52,208 nt of DNA from an uncultured Prevotellaceae bacterium (GCA_902800595.1 CADCFA010000012.1:1-52208), one strand, 5' to 3'. Positions 1 to 7,509 are shown, numbered from the stretch's first letter. Translations and numbers: made by a program. Notes: generated from the sequence alone by a model not told the origin.

Positions 1-62
1 CCGGTGCCTCTCAGCACGGTAGTTTTCAAGACTACTGTAATCGACCACTCTACCATCTCTCC
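1..62 (-). tRNA. tRNA-Ser (TGA), 3' part outside window
   Basis: Read on the minus strand, the sequence starts with GGAGAGATGG, continues through a D-arm (AGAGTGGTCGA) and an anticodon arm with loop CTTGAAA, giving anticodon TGA, and enters the long variable arm (GTGCTGAGAGGCAC) typical of serine tRNAs before the window ends. The 5' end is at 62. The T arm and acceptor 3' strand lie beyond the left edge, so the gene is cut by the window and not necessarily broken. Confidence 0.9.
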
Positions 63-147
63 AGTGCTTCGATTTTCCTGAAAGCGGGTGCAAAGGTACA
101 TGTTTTTTTGGAAACCAACAAATTTTTAAGCAACTTTTTGCGAATAA

Positions 148-179
148 TTTGGCATTTCGCCCGAATTTGTGTAATTTTG
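148..179 (+). promoter_or_regulatory. Bacteroidota-type promoter of mutS2
   Basis: A TTTG at 148-151 and TAATTTTG at 172-179 are separated by 20 bases, the classic -33/-7 arrangement of the Bacteroidota housekeeping sigma factor. The expected transcription start lies only a few bases after 179, at or next to the GTG at 185. This rules out the upstream ATG at 149, which would lie inside the promoter. Confidence 0.75.
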
Positions 180-184
180 CACCC

Positions 185-2782
185 GTGATTTATCCAAATA
201 ACTTCGAACGCAAGCTCGGTTTTGATGAGATAAGGCGGTTGCTGAGGGAGCATTGCCTCAGTTCGCTAGGACAGGAAAAGGTAGATGAGATTACCTTCTC
301 CACTGATGCCGCGCAAGTGAACGAATGGTTGGCTCAGGTGCGCGAGTTTCGCAGGTTGCAAGCTGAGAAGGACGACTTCCCTATGCAGTATTTCTTCGAC
401 GTGAGAAAGGCCGTGAGCCGTATCCGACTGGAGAACACGCACCTGGAAGAGGATGAGGTTTGGGATCTGAGGCGTTCGCTGGAGACGATTACCAACATTG
501 TGCGCTATCTGGAACAGGGTGCTGAGGAGACAACCAGCGGTGAGCTGAACTATCCCTACCCTGCCCTTCAGAGACTGTCGGAGGGTGTGATGACCTTCCC
601 TGCCATGATCCGTCGCATAGACTCCATCCTCGACAAGTTTGGAAAGATCAAGGATTCTGCCTCGATGACCTTGGCTGGCATCCGTCATGAACTGGAGAAG
701 ACGCAGGGCAGCATCTCGCGTACCTTATATACAATATTGCATGCTGCTCAGAAAGACGGACTGGTGGAGAAAGACGCTGCCCCAACGATGCGTGACGGAC
801 GACTGGTGTTGCCTGTGGCCCCCTCAGTGAAGCGCAGAATCAACGGTATCGTGCACGACGAGAGTGCCACAGGAAAGACCGTATTCATCGAGCCTGCCGA
901 AGTGGTGGAAGCCAACAATAAGGTGCGTCAGCTGGAGGCAGAAGAGCGCAGGGAGGTGATCCGTATCCTGACAGTGTTCACCGACGAGGTGCGCCCGCAT
1001 GTGAACGAGATTCTCGAATCCTATCAGTTCCTGGCACAGATCGACCTGATTTATGCCAAGGCACAATTAGCTCAGCAGACACAGGCTTTTGAACCTGTGG
1101 TCGAGAACAAGCCTCATCTGGACTGGATACGTGCCATACACCCACTGTTGCAGCTCTCGCTGCAGAAGCAGGGCAAGAGTGTGGTGCCGCTGGACATCAG
1201 ACTCCAGGGAGACAAGGAGACAAGGAGACAAGGAGACAAAAATATCGGACGGCTGCTAATTATCTCGGGACCGAATGCCGGCGGAAAGTCGGTGTGTCTG
1301 AAAACCGTCGGACTATTGCAATATATGCTCCAGTGCGGCCTGCCTATTCCCATCGGCGATCGCAGCATGACGGGCATCTTCCACCATATTCTGATTGACA
1401 TCGGTGATGAGCAGAGCATTGAGAACGATCTCTCGACTTACTCGAGTCATCTGATGAACATGAAGCAGATGATGAAGATGGCCGACGCGCATACCTTATT
1501 ATTAATAGATGAGTTCGGCAGCGGCACAGAACCTACCATCGGCGGTGCCATCGCAGAAGCGATGCTGAAGCAGTTCTGGAAGAAGGAGGCCTTTGGCGTG
1601 ATTACCACCCACTATCAGAACCTGAAGCACTTTGCCGAGGATCATCCCGGGGTGGTGAACGGAGCGATGCTCTATGACCGTCATGAGATGCAGGCCTTGT
1701 TTCAGTTGGCTATCGGTCAGCCTGGCTCTTCGTTTGCCATCGAGATAGCCCGCAAGACGGGTATCCCTGAGGAGGTGATCAAAGATGCCTCAGACATCGT
1801 GGGCTCCGAGTATATCCAGAGCGACAAGTATCTACAGGACATCGTGCGCGACAAGCGTTATTGGGAGGGGAAGCGACAGACCATCCACCAACATGAGAAG
1901 TCGCTGGAGAGTAAGATCAACCGCTACGAGGACGAGTTGACAGAGATCGAGCGCCAGCGCAAGGAGATTCTGCGCAAAGCCAAGGAGGAAGCCGAAGAGC
2001 TGTTGCGTGAGAGTAATAAGAAGATCGAGAATGCCATCCGTGAGATTAAGGAGGCCCAGGCAGAGAAAGAGCGTACCAGACTCGTGCGTGAGGAGCTGAA
2101 CACCTTTAAGGAAGAGCTGGCTGGTATTGACACTAAAGACAACGACGAGGCCATCGCCCGCAAGATCCGACAGCTGCAGGAGCGCAAGGAGCGCCGTGAG
2201 AAGCGCAAGGCAGAAAAGGCTGCCGAATCGGCAGCTACCCAATCTAGTCAGTCTAACAAACCTAGTAAACCTAGTCAGTCTAGCAGACCATTTGCCCCAG
2301 GCGACACCGTGAGGATCAAGGGTCTGACGTCAGTCGGCACCATCGAGAGCATTGATAGCGACAAGGCTGTGGTGATCTTCGGCGGCATGAAGACAAAGAT
2401 GCGTGCCGATCGTTTGGAACATGCAGAACTATCGAAGAGCCAGCTTTCCAAACAAGAGGAACGCAACAACAACATCGCAGGTTCATATACTATGGTATCG
2501 AAGGATACGCGCGATGTAATAGATAACCGTAAACTGAATTTCAAACAAGATATCGACGTGAGAGGCATGAGAGGCGACGAGGCCATCAGTGCTATCACCT
2601 ATTTTATTGATGATGCGATATTGGTGGGCGTATCAAGAGTCAGAATTCTTCATGGCACAGGCTCTGGAATCCTGCGCCAGCTGATACGCCAATATCTGGC
2701 CACTGTGCCCAATGTTTCGCACTTCCGCGACGAGCATGTGCAGTTCGGCGGAGCTGGCATTACTGTTGTAGATTTAGACTGA
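185..2782 (+). CDS. mutS2: MutS2 family ATPase with C-terminal Smr domain
   Basis: MutS-family ATPase lacking the mismatch-recognition domain; known relatives act on branched DNA, suppress recombination, or (in Firmicutes) split collided ribosomes. Visible parts: N-terminal core and lever (about 1-330), Walker A GPNAGGKS near 362-369, Walker B LLLIDEFGSGTEP near 439-451, a long charged coiled coil (about 540-690), a basic Ser/Lys/Pro linker, a KOW-like segment (PGDTVRIKGL) and an Smr domain from about 789 with DVRG and the HGTGSG motif near 822. Start chosen at GTG 185, giving MIYPNNFERKLGF, because the promoter ends at 179; this leaves about five bases of leader. The gene carries four copies of an 8-base repeat just before the ATPase (1208-1239). 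Length of 865 residues is a little above the usual 780-830, explained by the repeat and the linker. Confidence 0.93.
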   Translation: MIYPNNFERKLGFDEIRRLLREHCLSSLGQEKVDEITFSTDAAQVNEWLAQVREFRRLQAEKDDFPMQYFFDVRKAVSRIRLENTHLEEDEVWDLRRSLETITNIVRYLEQGAEETTSGELNYPYPALQRLSEGVMTFPAMIRRIDSILDKFGKIKDSASMTLAGIRHELEKTQGSISRTLYTILHAAQKDGLVEKDAAPTMRDGRLVLPVAPSVKRRINGIVHDESATGKTVFIEPAEVVEANNKVRQLEAEERREVIRILTVFTDEVRPHVNEILESYQFLAQIDLIYAKAQLAQQTQAFEPVVENKPHLDWIRAIHPLLQLSLQKQGKSVVPLDIRLQGDKETRRQGDKNIGRLLIISGPNAGGKSVCLKTVGLLQYMLQCGLPIPIGDRSMTGIFHHILIDIGDEQSIENDLSTYSSHLMNMKQMMKMADAHTLLLIDEFGSGTEPTIGGAIAEAMLKQFWKKEAFGVITTHYQNLKHFAEDHPGVVNGAMLYDRHEMQALFQLAIGQPGSSFAIEIARKTGIPEEVIKDASDIVGSEYIQSDKYLQDIVRDKRYWEGKRQTIHQHEKSLESKINRYEDELTEIERQRKEILRKAKEEAEELLRESNKKIENAIREIKEAQAEKERTRLVREELNTFKEELAGIDTKDNDEAIARKIRQLQERKERREKRKAEKAAESAATQSSQSNKPSKPSQSSRPFAPGDTVRIKGLTSVGTIESIDSDKAVVIFGGMKTKMRADRLEHAELSKSQLSKQEERNNNIAGSYTMVSKDTRDVIDNRKLNFKQDIDVRGMRGDEAISAITYFIDDAILVGVSRVRILHGTGSGILRQLIRQYLATVPNVSHFRDEHVQFGGAGITVVDLD
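1208..1239 (+). repeat. Four tandem GGAGACAA octamers inside mutS2
   Basis: GGAGACAA occurs four times in perfect head-to-tail order and encodes the low-complexity peptide GDKETRRQGDK around residues 342-352, shortly before Walker A. Eight is not a multiple of three, so gain or loss of one unit would shift the frame before the ATPase domain. The four-copy state reads through in frame here. Confidence 0.9.
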
Positions 2783-2864
2783 TTTTGGGGTCATTTTTGT
2801 TATTTAAGACTTCTTGACATAAATCAGTGTGCGCACACAATTTTTATAAAAAAGCCTAAAAAAC

Positions 2865-2895
2865 TTGCATAACTCGTTGATTACCCGTAACTTTG
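2865..2895 (+). promoter_or_regulatory. Promoter of the SLT-domain gene
   Basis: TTG at 2865-2867, 20 bases, then TAACTTTG at 2888-2895 match the Bacteroidota promoter. The predicted transcript carries a leader of about 130 bases before the ATG at 3032, long for this genome. Confidence 0.7.
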
Positions 2896-2899
2896 CACC

Positions 2900-3016
2900 G
2901 GATTTGAGAAAATCCACGCGGAAAAGTCGCTCTTTGAAAAAGAAAATCTAAAGGATAACGCGGTTCTTTGCAAGCAAACGACCTGTGAAGGTCAAAAGCT
3001 TGTGATAATTAGCCGC
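2900..3016 (+). promoter_or_regulatory. Structured 5' leader (candidate cis-acting RNA)
   Basis: Two perfect short hairpins with GNRA loops stand out: GGATTT-GAGA-AAATCC (2900-2915) and GACCT-GTGA-AGGTC (2980-2993). The second sits inside further helices: CAAGC (2971-2975) with GCTTG (2998-3002), flanking internal loops AAAC and AAAA, and GCGGTT (2960-2965) with the AGCCGC-side strand (3011-3016). A boxA-like GCTCTTTGAAAA lies at 2929-2940. I do not recognise a named riboswitch. Base pairing is seen directly; function is inference. Confidence 0.45.
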
Positions 3017-3031
3017 CTAAAGTATAGAGAT

Positions 3032-3475
3032 ATGATTCAAATTGTAAAGAAAGCAAGTTTGGTCATGATGGCCCTTGCGATGTGTTGCACTACTGCCTTG
3101 GCAGGTGGAAATGCGACTAAGAGTAAGAAAGCAAAAGCTTTTAACTGGAATCCGATCATGGATGCAATCATCCAGGTGGAAAGCGAAGGAAATCCAAACG
3201 CCGTGAGTGGGAACTCCGTAGGCGTGATGCAGATTACTCCGATTCTCGTAAAGGAATGTAATGACATTCTAAAGAAGCAGAAGAGTAAGAAGCAATTTAC
3301 AATGAACGACCGCTATAGTGTAGCCAAGTCGAAAGAGATGTTCCTTCTGATTCAATCGTATCATAACCCTATGAATAGCATAGAGAAGGCTATTCGCTCC
3401 TGGAATGGAGGTATGCGCTACAGTGTTCGAGCAACCAACAAGTATTACAAAAAGGTTATGAGTAAAATGAAGTAG
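3032..3475 (+). CDS. Exported SLT-type lytic transglycosylase domain protein
   Basis: Small peptidoglycan-cleaving enzyme of the soluble-lytic-transglycosylase fold. The protein opens with a signal peptide (MIQIVKKASLVMMALAM...TTALA, cleavage near residue 24) and then shows the family signature: catalytic-type Glu at about 50 in IIQVESEGNPNAVS, followed by GVMQITP and later SWNGG. At 147 residues it is a single compact domain without cell-wall binding modules. Start set at ATG 3032; the in-frame GTG ten codons upstream would add residues before the signal peptide and is less likely. It has its own promoter, a structured leader and a strong terminator, so it is monocistronic. Action in the periplasm on peptidoglycan is inferred from family knowledge. 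Confidence 0.82.
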   Translation: MIQIVKKASLVMMALAMCCTTALAGGNATKSKKAKAFNWNPIMDAIIQVESEGNPNAVSGNSVGVMQITPILVKECNDILKKQKSKKQFTMNDRYSVAKSKEMFLLIQSYHNPMNSIEKAIRSWNGGMRYSVRATNKYYKKVMSKMK

Positions 3476-3497
3476 ATGATCTATTTCTGATTTATAC

Positions 3498-3542
3498 AAG
3501 TCCGATTGTCAAGACATAAAACTTGGCGATTGGACTTTTTTT
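3498..3542 (+). terminator. Rho-independent terminator after SLT gene
   Basis: AAGTCCGATTGTCAAG pairs with CTTGGCGATTGGACTT over 16 positions (several G-U pairs), loop of eight bases, followed by a T run to 3542. Confidence 0.9.
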
Positions 3543-3561
3543 ATGAATAAATCCTAAATTA

Positions 3562-3593
3562 TTTGCTCATTTAAGCGACTATCACTATCTTTG
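3562..3593 (+). promoter_or_regulatory. Promoter of lemA-M48 operon
   Basis: TTTG at 3562-3565, 20-base spacer, TATCTTTG at 3586-3593; leader of about 30 bases to the lemA ATG. Confidence 0.75.
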
Positions 3594-3627
3594 CCGCCGA
3601 ATTAATCATTTAAAACAAGTAGAGACT

Positions 3628-4188
3628 ATGACACTGATTATCATTTTAGTAGTGGTTGCAATCCTGGTTATAGGATGCATCAGCATTTACAACACCCTCG
3701 TCAAACTGCGTAACAACCGAGAGAACGCCTTTGCCAACATCGACGTGCAGTTGAAGCAGCGCCACGACCTGATTCCACAGTTGGTAGCCACCGTGAAAGG
3801 CTATGCTCAGCATGAGAAAGAACTGTTGGAGCGCGTAACACAAGCCCGCGCCGCAGCTATGGGTGCTACCACCATCAACGATAAGATCCAGGCAGAGAAC
3901 GCCCTCTCAAGTGCACTGGCAGGACTGAAGGTATCGGTAGAGGCTTATCCTGAGCTGAAGGCCAACCAGAACTTCCTGCAGCTACAGGAAGAGATTTCCG
4001 ACATTGAGAACAAGATTGCTGCTACGCGCCGTTACTTCAACTCAGCTACACGTGAGCTGAACAATGCCGTACAGACCTTCCCATCGAACATTTTTGCCAA
4101 CATGTTCGGATTCAAGAAGGAGCCCATGTTTGAGATAGCTCAAGAGGAGCGTGCCACCATCGAGAAGGCACCAGAGATCAAGTTCTAA
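3628..4188 (+). CDS. lemA: LemA family membrane protein
   Basis: LemA family protein of 186 residues. An N-terminal membrane helix (MTLIIILVVVAILVIGCISI) is followed by the family's helical cytoplasm- or periplasm-facing domain with the typical NRENAFANIDVQLKQRHDLIPQLV stretch (only partly quoted families vary) and an RRYFNSATRELNNAV segment near the end. LemA proteins are often encoded beside M48 metalloproteases, as here, where the next gene starts six bases downstream. Biochemical role is poorly known; a link to membrane protein quality control is inferred from this partnership. Confidence 0.92.
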   Translation: MTLIIILVVVAILVIGCISIYNTLVKLRNNRENAFANIDVQLKQRHDLIPQLVATVKGYAQHEKELLERVTQARAAAMGATTINDKIQAENALSSALAGLKVSVEAYPELKANQNFLQLQEEISDIENKIAATRRYFNSATRELNNAVQTFPSNIFANMFGFKKEPMFEIAQEERATIEKAPEIKF

Positions 4189-4194
4189 AAGCCG

Positions 4195-5238
4195 ATGAAA
4201 TACGTCGGAATACAAAGTCAGATATCGAGCAACAACATGAAGAGCATGTTGTTGCTCATTACCTTTCCCATCATCCTGTTGGGGATGCTATGGATCTTCC
4301 TGGCTATCATCACCTATCTTGGTGGAGACTATTACGAACAGAACAGCTACTACATCAAGAAGCTTGGAGCCAACTACGAACCTCAGTTCGACACAAGTTC
4401 CGTAAACTGGGCCTTCACGAAGATTGCCCCCTTTGTGATTATCGGTGTAGTCATCTGGTTTGTCATCGCCTATTTCTCCAACACGAAGATGATTCAGAAA
4501 GCTACAGGTGCCCAACCACTGATGCGCAGAGAAAATCCCAGGGTGTATAACATCGTGGAGAACCTCTGTATGTCATGCGGCATGGATATGCCGAAGGTGA
4601 ACGTGATTGACGATCCGCAGCTGAACGCTTTTGCCAGCGGCATCGACAAGAACTCCTATACCGTCACTGTCACTACCGGGCTGCTCGATTGCCTGAACGA
4701 TGAAGAGCTGGCAGGCGTGATCGGACACGAGCTGACACACATCCGTAACCGCGATACCCGGCTGCTGATCACCAGCATCATCTTCGTAGGCATCGTATCC
4801 ACCGTATTGTCGCTTGTGGTACGTATGATCTACAACCGTATGCTGTTCGGCGGTTTCAGTAGCAGTAGCAGTAGTGACAACGATCGCAACAACAAGGGAA
4901 ACGGATTGTCTGTAATAGTCATCATGCTCATTGGCGCTGTATGTGCAGGTATCGCCTATCTCTTTATCATGCTCACCCGTTTTGCCATCTCCCGCAAACG
5001 AGAGTTCATGGCTGACGCAGGAGGAGCAGAACTCTGTGGCAACCCGTTGGCACTGGCTTCGGCTCTCAGGAAGATTTCTAATAATCCAGGACTTGGTGAA
5101 GTGGAACGAGATGATATTGCACAGATGTATATCATCCGCCCCAAACAGATGGCACAGGGGTTGATGAGTTTCATCAGCGGTCTCTTCGCCACCCATCCTA
5201 GTACGGAAGAACGAATCAGAATATTGGAACAGTTCTAA
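4195..5238 (+). CDS. M48 family (HtpX-like) membrane zinc metalloprotease
   Basis: Integral membrane endopeptidase. Two membrane segments lie near 17-42 and 76-94, then the catalytic domain with zinc motif HELTH (H178, E179, H182) and the third-ligand region SRKREFMAD (E270). Two more hydrophobic segments (about 189-208 and 238-262) split by a Ser/Asn-rich loop (FSSSSSSDNDRNN) flank the active site, as in HtpX. Length of 347 residues is somewhat longer than E. coli HtpX because of the N-terminal extension. Co-transcribed with lemA. Likely degrades damaged or misfolded membrane proteins; that role is from the family. Confidence 0.9.
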   Translation: MKYVGIQSQISSNNMKSMLLLITFPIILLGMLWIFLAIITYLGGDYYEQNSYYIKKLGANYEPQFDTSSVNWAFTKIAPFVIIGVVIWFVIAYFSNTKMIQKATGAQPLMRRENPRVYNIVENLCMSCGMDMPKVNVIDDPQLNAFASGIDKNSYTVTVTTGLLDCLNDEELAGVIGHELTHIRNRDTRLLITSIIFVGIVSTVLSLVVRMIYNRMLFGGFSSSSSSDNDRNNKGNGLSVIVIMLIGAVCAGIAYLFIMLTRFAISRKREFMADAGGAELCGNPLALASALRKISNNPGLGEVERDDIAQMYIIRPKQMAQGLMSFISGLFATHPSTEERIRILEQF

Positions 5239-5246
5239 AAAAAAGA

Positions 5247-5277
5247 AAGTGTGCAAGCCTTGATGACTTACACACTT
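5247..5277. terminator. Bidirectional terminator (M48 gene / tRNA-fMet)
   Basis: AAGTGTGCAAG pairs with CTTACACACTT (one C-A mismatch), loop of nine bases. On the plus strand it is followed by CTTCTTT; on the minus strand by a run of T (A tract 5237-5244), so it can end both the lemA operon and the minus-strand tRNA transcript. Confidence 0.75.
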
Positions 5278-5286
5278 CTTCTTTAG

Positions 5287-5359
5287 TTGCGGAGGCAGGA
5301 TTCGAACGTGCGACCTCCAGGTTATGAGCCTGGCGAGCTACCAACTGCTCCACTCCGCG
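5287..5359 (-). tRNA. Initiator tRNA-Met (CAT)
   Basis: On the minus strand: acceptor CGCGGAG / CTCCGCA with the C1-A72 mismatch that marks bacterial initiator tRNA, D-arm GAGC...GCTC, anticodon arm CCAGG-CTCATAA-CCTGG, T loop TTCGAAT, discriminator A, no encoded CCA. The anticodon stem has A29-U41 in place of the first G-C pair of the canonical three. The T stem (GCACG / CCTGC) contains a C-C mismatch. Confidence 0.93.
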
Positions 5360-5448
5360 ATGTTATTTTTCTTAAGCGGGTGCAAAACAAATATTTATGC
5401 TGTTTTTTTAGAAAATCGCCATTTTTACAACTTTTTACCTCTTTTTTC

Positions 5449-5479
5449 TTGCGCAATTCGAAGAAAAACCCTACATTTG
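5449..5479 (+). promoter_or_regulatory. Promoter of tetR-fabG-rluA operon
   Basis: TTG at 5449-5451, 20 bases, TACATTTG at 5472-5479. Confidence 0.7.
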
Positions 5480-5500
5480 CACACTGTTACAGCAATGTGC
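5479..5500 (+). promoter_or_regulatory. Candidate TetR operator (22-base palindrome)
   Basis: The segment begins GCACACTG and ends CAATGTGC; 8 of 11 symmetric pairs are complementary, with five contiguous pairs at each end. It starts at the last base of the -7 element and covers the expected transcription start, an ideal place for autorepression by the TetR protein encoded next. Binding is inference. Confidence 0.5.
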
Positions 5501-5512
5501 AATACATAAACC

Positions 5513-5520
5513 AAAGGAGG
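5513..5520 (+). promoter_or_regulatory. Strong Shine-Dalgarno site of the tetR gene
   Basis: AAAGGAGG lies ten bases before the ATG at 5531. Neighbouring genes show no such match, so this is an exception in a genome type that seldom uses Shine-Dalgarno pairing; it also fixes the start. Confidence 0.75.
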
Positions 5521-5530
5521 AGTCAAAAGT

Positions 5531-6124
5531 ATGTCAATATCCAAAACGAGACAGAAACTAGTTGATGTTGCCCGCCAGCTGTTTGCCAAGAACGGACTGG
5601 AGAACACCACTATGAACGACATAGCCATGCAATCGGGCAAAGGGCGACGCACCCTCTATACCTATTTTAAATCGAAAGAAGAGATCTATTACGCAGTTAT
5701 CGAAGGAGAACTGGAGCGTTTAAGCGACAAACTCGACGAGGTGGCAGCTCGTAAAATTCGTCCGCAGGACAAGATTATCGAGCTGATCTACACCCACCTG
5801 AGCATGATCCGTGAGACTGTGGTGAGAAACGGAAACCTGCGTGCTGAGTTCTTCCGCAATATCTGGATGGTGGAAAAGGTGCGCAAGCATTTTGACGATG
5901 CAGAGATTGAGCTCTTCAGAAAGGTCTATACAGAAGGTAAGGAGGAGGGTGAGTTTGATATTGACAATGTGGATCTCGTGGCCGACATCACCCACTATTG
6001 TATCAAAGGTCTGGAGGTGCCTTATATCTACGGACGTATCGCACATGGCATGAAGGAAGAGGACACCAAGCCCCAAGTGGCAAAGGTGGTATATGGTGCA
6101 TTGGGAAAATTCAGAAGAAATTGA
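5531..6124 (+). CDS. TetR/AcrR family transcriptional regulator
   Basis: Dimeric DNA-binding repressor type. The N-terminal helix-turn-helix spans about residues 5-52 (AKNGLENTTMNDIAMQSGKG then RRTLYTYFKSKEEIYYAV, the usual recognition-helix signature), followed by an all-helical ligand-binding domain; total 197 residues is standard. First gene of an operon with fabG (40 bases on) and an RluA-type synthase, so it may control fatty-acid synthesis as FabR or FadR-like TetR members do, or simply itself. A palindrome sits over the promoter (5479-5500). Effector unknown. Confidence 0.9.
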   Translation: MSISKTRQKLVDVARQLFAKNGLENTTMNDIAMQSGKGRRTLYTYFKSKEEIYYAVIEGELERLSDKLDEVAARKIRPQDKIIELIYTHLSMIRETVVRNGNLRAEFFRNIWMVEKVRKHFDDAEIELFRKVYTEGKEEGEFDIDNVDLVADITHYCIKGLEVPYIYGRIAHGMKEEDTKPQVAKVVYGALGKFRRN

Positions 6125-6164
6125 GGAATTAAACATTTAGGAAATTAAATATTAAACATTAATT

Positions 6165-6902
6165 ATGGGATTATTAGAAGGTAAGACAGCGCTGATTACA
6201 GGTGCTGCACGCGGTATCGGAAAAGCTATCGCACTGAAGTTCGCCGCAGAAGGCGCAAACATCGCATTCACCGACCTCGCAGTCAACGAGGAGACAGAGA
6301 AAGAAATTGCAGCCCTGGGCGTAAAGGCTAAGAGTTATGCTTCTAACGCTGCAGACTTCGCTCAGACAGAGGAAGTGGTGAAGGCAGTGAAGGAGGAGTT
6401 CGGCTCAATCGACATTCTCGTCAACAATGCCGGCATCACGAAGGATGGTCTGATGCTGCGCATGACAGAGCAGCAGTGGGATGCTGTGATTGCAGTGAAC
6501 CTGAAGTCGGCTTTCAACTTCATTCATGCCTGTGTACCTGTGATGATGCGTCAGCGTGGTGGTTCAATCATCAATATGGCCTCCGTCGTAGGTGTTCATG
6601 GTAATGCTGGACAAGCTAACTATGCCGCTTCAAAGGCTGGCCTGATTGCACTAGCTAAGAGTATCGGGCAGGAAATGGGACCAAAGGGTATTCGTGCTAA
6701 CGCCATTGCCCCCGGTTTCATCGATACAGCCATGACGCAGGCGCTGCCTGACGACATCCGCAAAGAGTGGATCAACAAGATTCCGCTGCGCCGTGGCGGT
6801 CAGGTAGAAGATATCGCCAACGTGGCTACCTTCCTGGCTTCTGACCTCTCAAGCTATGTAAGCGGTCAGGTAATCCAGGTTGATGGTGGTATGAATATGT
6901 AA
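6165..6902 (+). CDS. fabG: 3-oxoacyl-[acyl-carrier-protein] reductase
   Basis: NADPH-dependent reduction of 3-oxoacyl-ACP to 3-hydroxyacyl-ACP in type II fatty-acid elongation. Classic short-chain dehydrogenase: cofactor motif TGAARGIGKAIA near 13-24, NNAG near 87, catalytic tetrad N112, S140, Y153, K157 (YAASK), and the C-terminal SGQVIQVDGGMNM ending. 245 residues is exactly family length. Lies between tetR and rluA in the same direction with a short AT-rich gap upstream and five bases downstream, so it is operonic. Confidence 0.95.
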   Translation: MGLLEGKTALITGAARGIGKAIALKFAAEGANIAFTDLAVNEETEKEIAALGVKAKSYASNAADFAQTEEVVKAVKEEFGSIDILVNNAGITKDGLMLRMTEQQWDAVIAVNLKSAFNFIHACVPVMMRQRGGSIINMASVVGVHGNAGQANYAASKAGLIALAKSIGQEMGPKGIRANAIAPGFIDTAMTQALPDDIRKEWINKIPLRRGGQVEDIANVATFLASDLSSYVSGQVIQVDGGMNM

Positions 6903-6907
6903 GCAAC

Positions 6908-7492
6908 ATGGAGGTCGTTTACGAGGACAACCATATCATTATAGTCAACAAGCAGAGCGGGGAGATCGTACAGGGCGATAAGACTGGCGATCGCCCCCTC
7001 TCTGATATTGTGAAGGACTATATCAAGGAGAAGTACCAGAAGCCAGGGGCTGTGTTCCTGGGTGTGGTGCATCGCCTGGACCGTCCTGTATCAGGACTGG
7101 TGGTCTTCGCCCGTACCTCAAAAGCCCTCACCCGTCTGAACAAGATGTTTGCCGAGGGGGAGGTGCATAAGACTTATTGGGCTATTGTGAAAAACACGCC
7201 CCACGAGTCAGAAGGCACATTGATTCATTGGCTGGTGCGCAACGAGAAGCAGAACAAAAGTCTGTTGGAAGTGCAGCTGATGACAGGTCGTCACCATCAG
7301 ATCCGCTGTCAGTTGGCAGCAATGGGCTGTCCCATCAAGGGCGATCTGAAATACGGAGCCCCCCGCAGTAATCCCGATGGCAGCATCTCACTGTTGTCAC
7401 GCAAAGTGGAGTTCATCCACCCCGTATCAAAAGAACGGATCACCGTAGAGGCTCCCCTCCCCGATGACCCGTTATGGCAGGCGTTCGCCTGA
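6908..7492 (+). CDS. RluA family RNA pseudouridine synthase (no S4 domain)
   Basis: Converts uridine to pseudouridine in rRNA or tRNA. The signature HRLDRPVSG holds the catalytic Asp at 58; other family blocks are VYEDNHIIIVNKQSG at the start, KTYWAIV, and LMTGRHHQIRCQLA. At 194 residues it is the bare catalytic domain without an S4 RNA-binding domain, like RluA or TruC types, so the exact target cannot be told. Starts five bases after fabG and ends 17 bases from the convergent LruC gene, with no clear terminator between. Confidence 0.9.
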   Translation: MEVVYEDNHIIIVNKQSGEIVQGDKTGDRPLSDIVKDYIKEKYQKPGAVFLGVVHRLDRPVSGLVVFARTSKALTRLNKMFAEGEVHKTYWAIVKNTPHESEGTLIHWLVRNEKQNKSLLEVQLMTGRHHQIRCQLAAMGCPIKGDLKYGAPRSNPDGSISLLSRKVEFIHPVSKERITVEAPLPDDPLWQAFA

Positions 7493-7509
7493 TGATCATT
7501 TAATCGTTT

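Noticed and set aside
149-184. ATG at 149 as the mutS2 start
   Set aside because: It lies inside the promoter, upstream of the expected transcription start; the family N-terminus matches the GTG at 185.
2896-3031. Known riboswitch class in the SLT leader
   Set aside because: No match to conserved cores I know (c-di-GMP, TPP, cobalamin, SAM, preQ1), so left as an unassigned structured leader.
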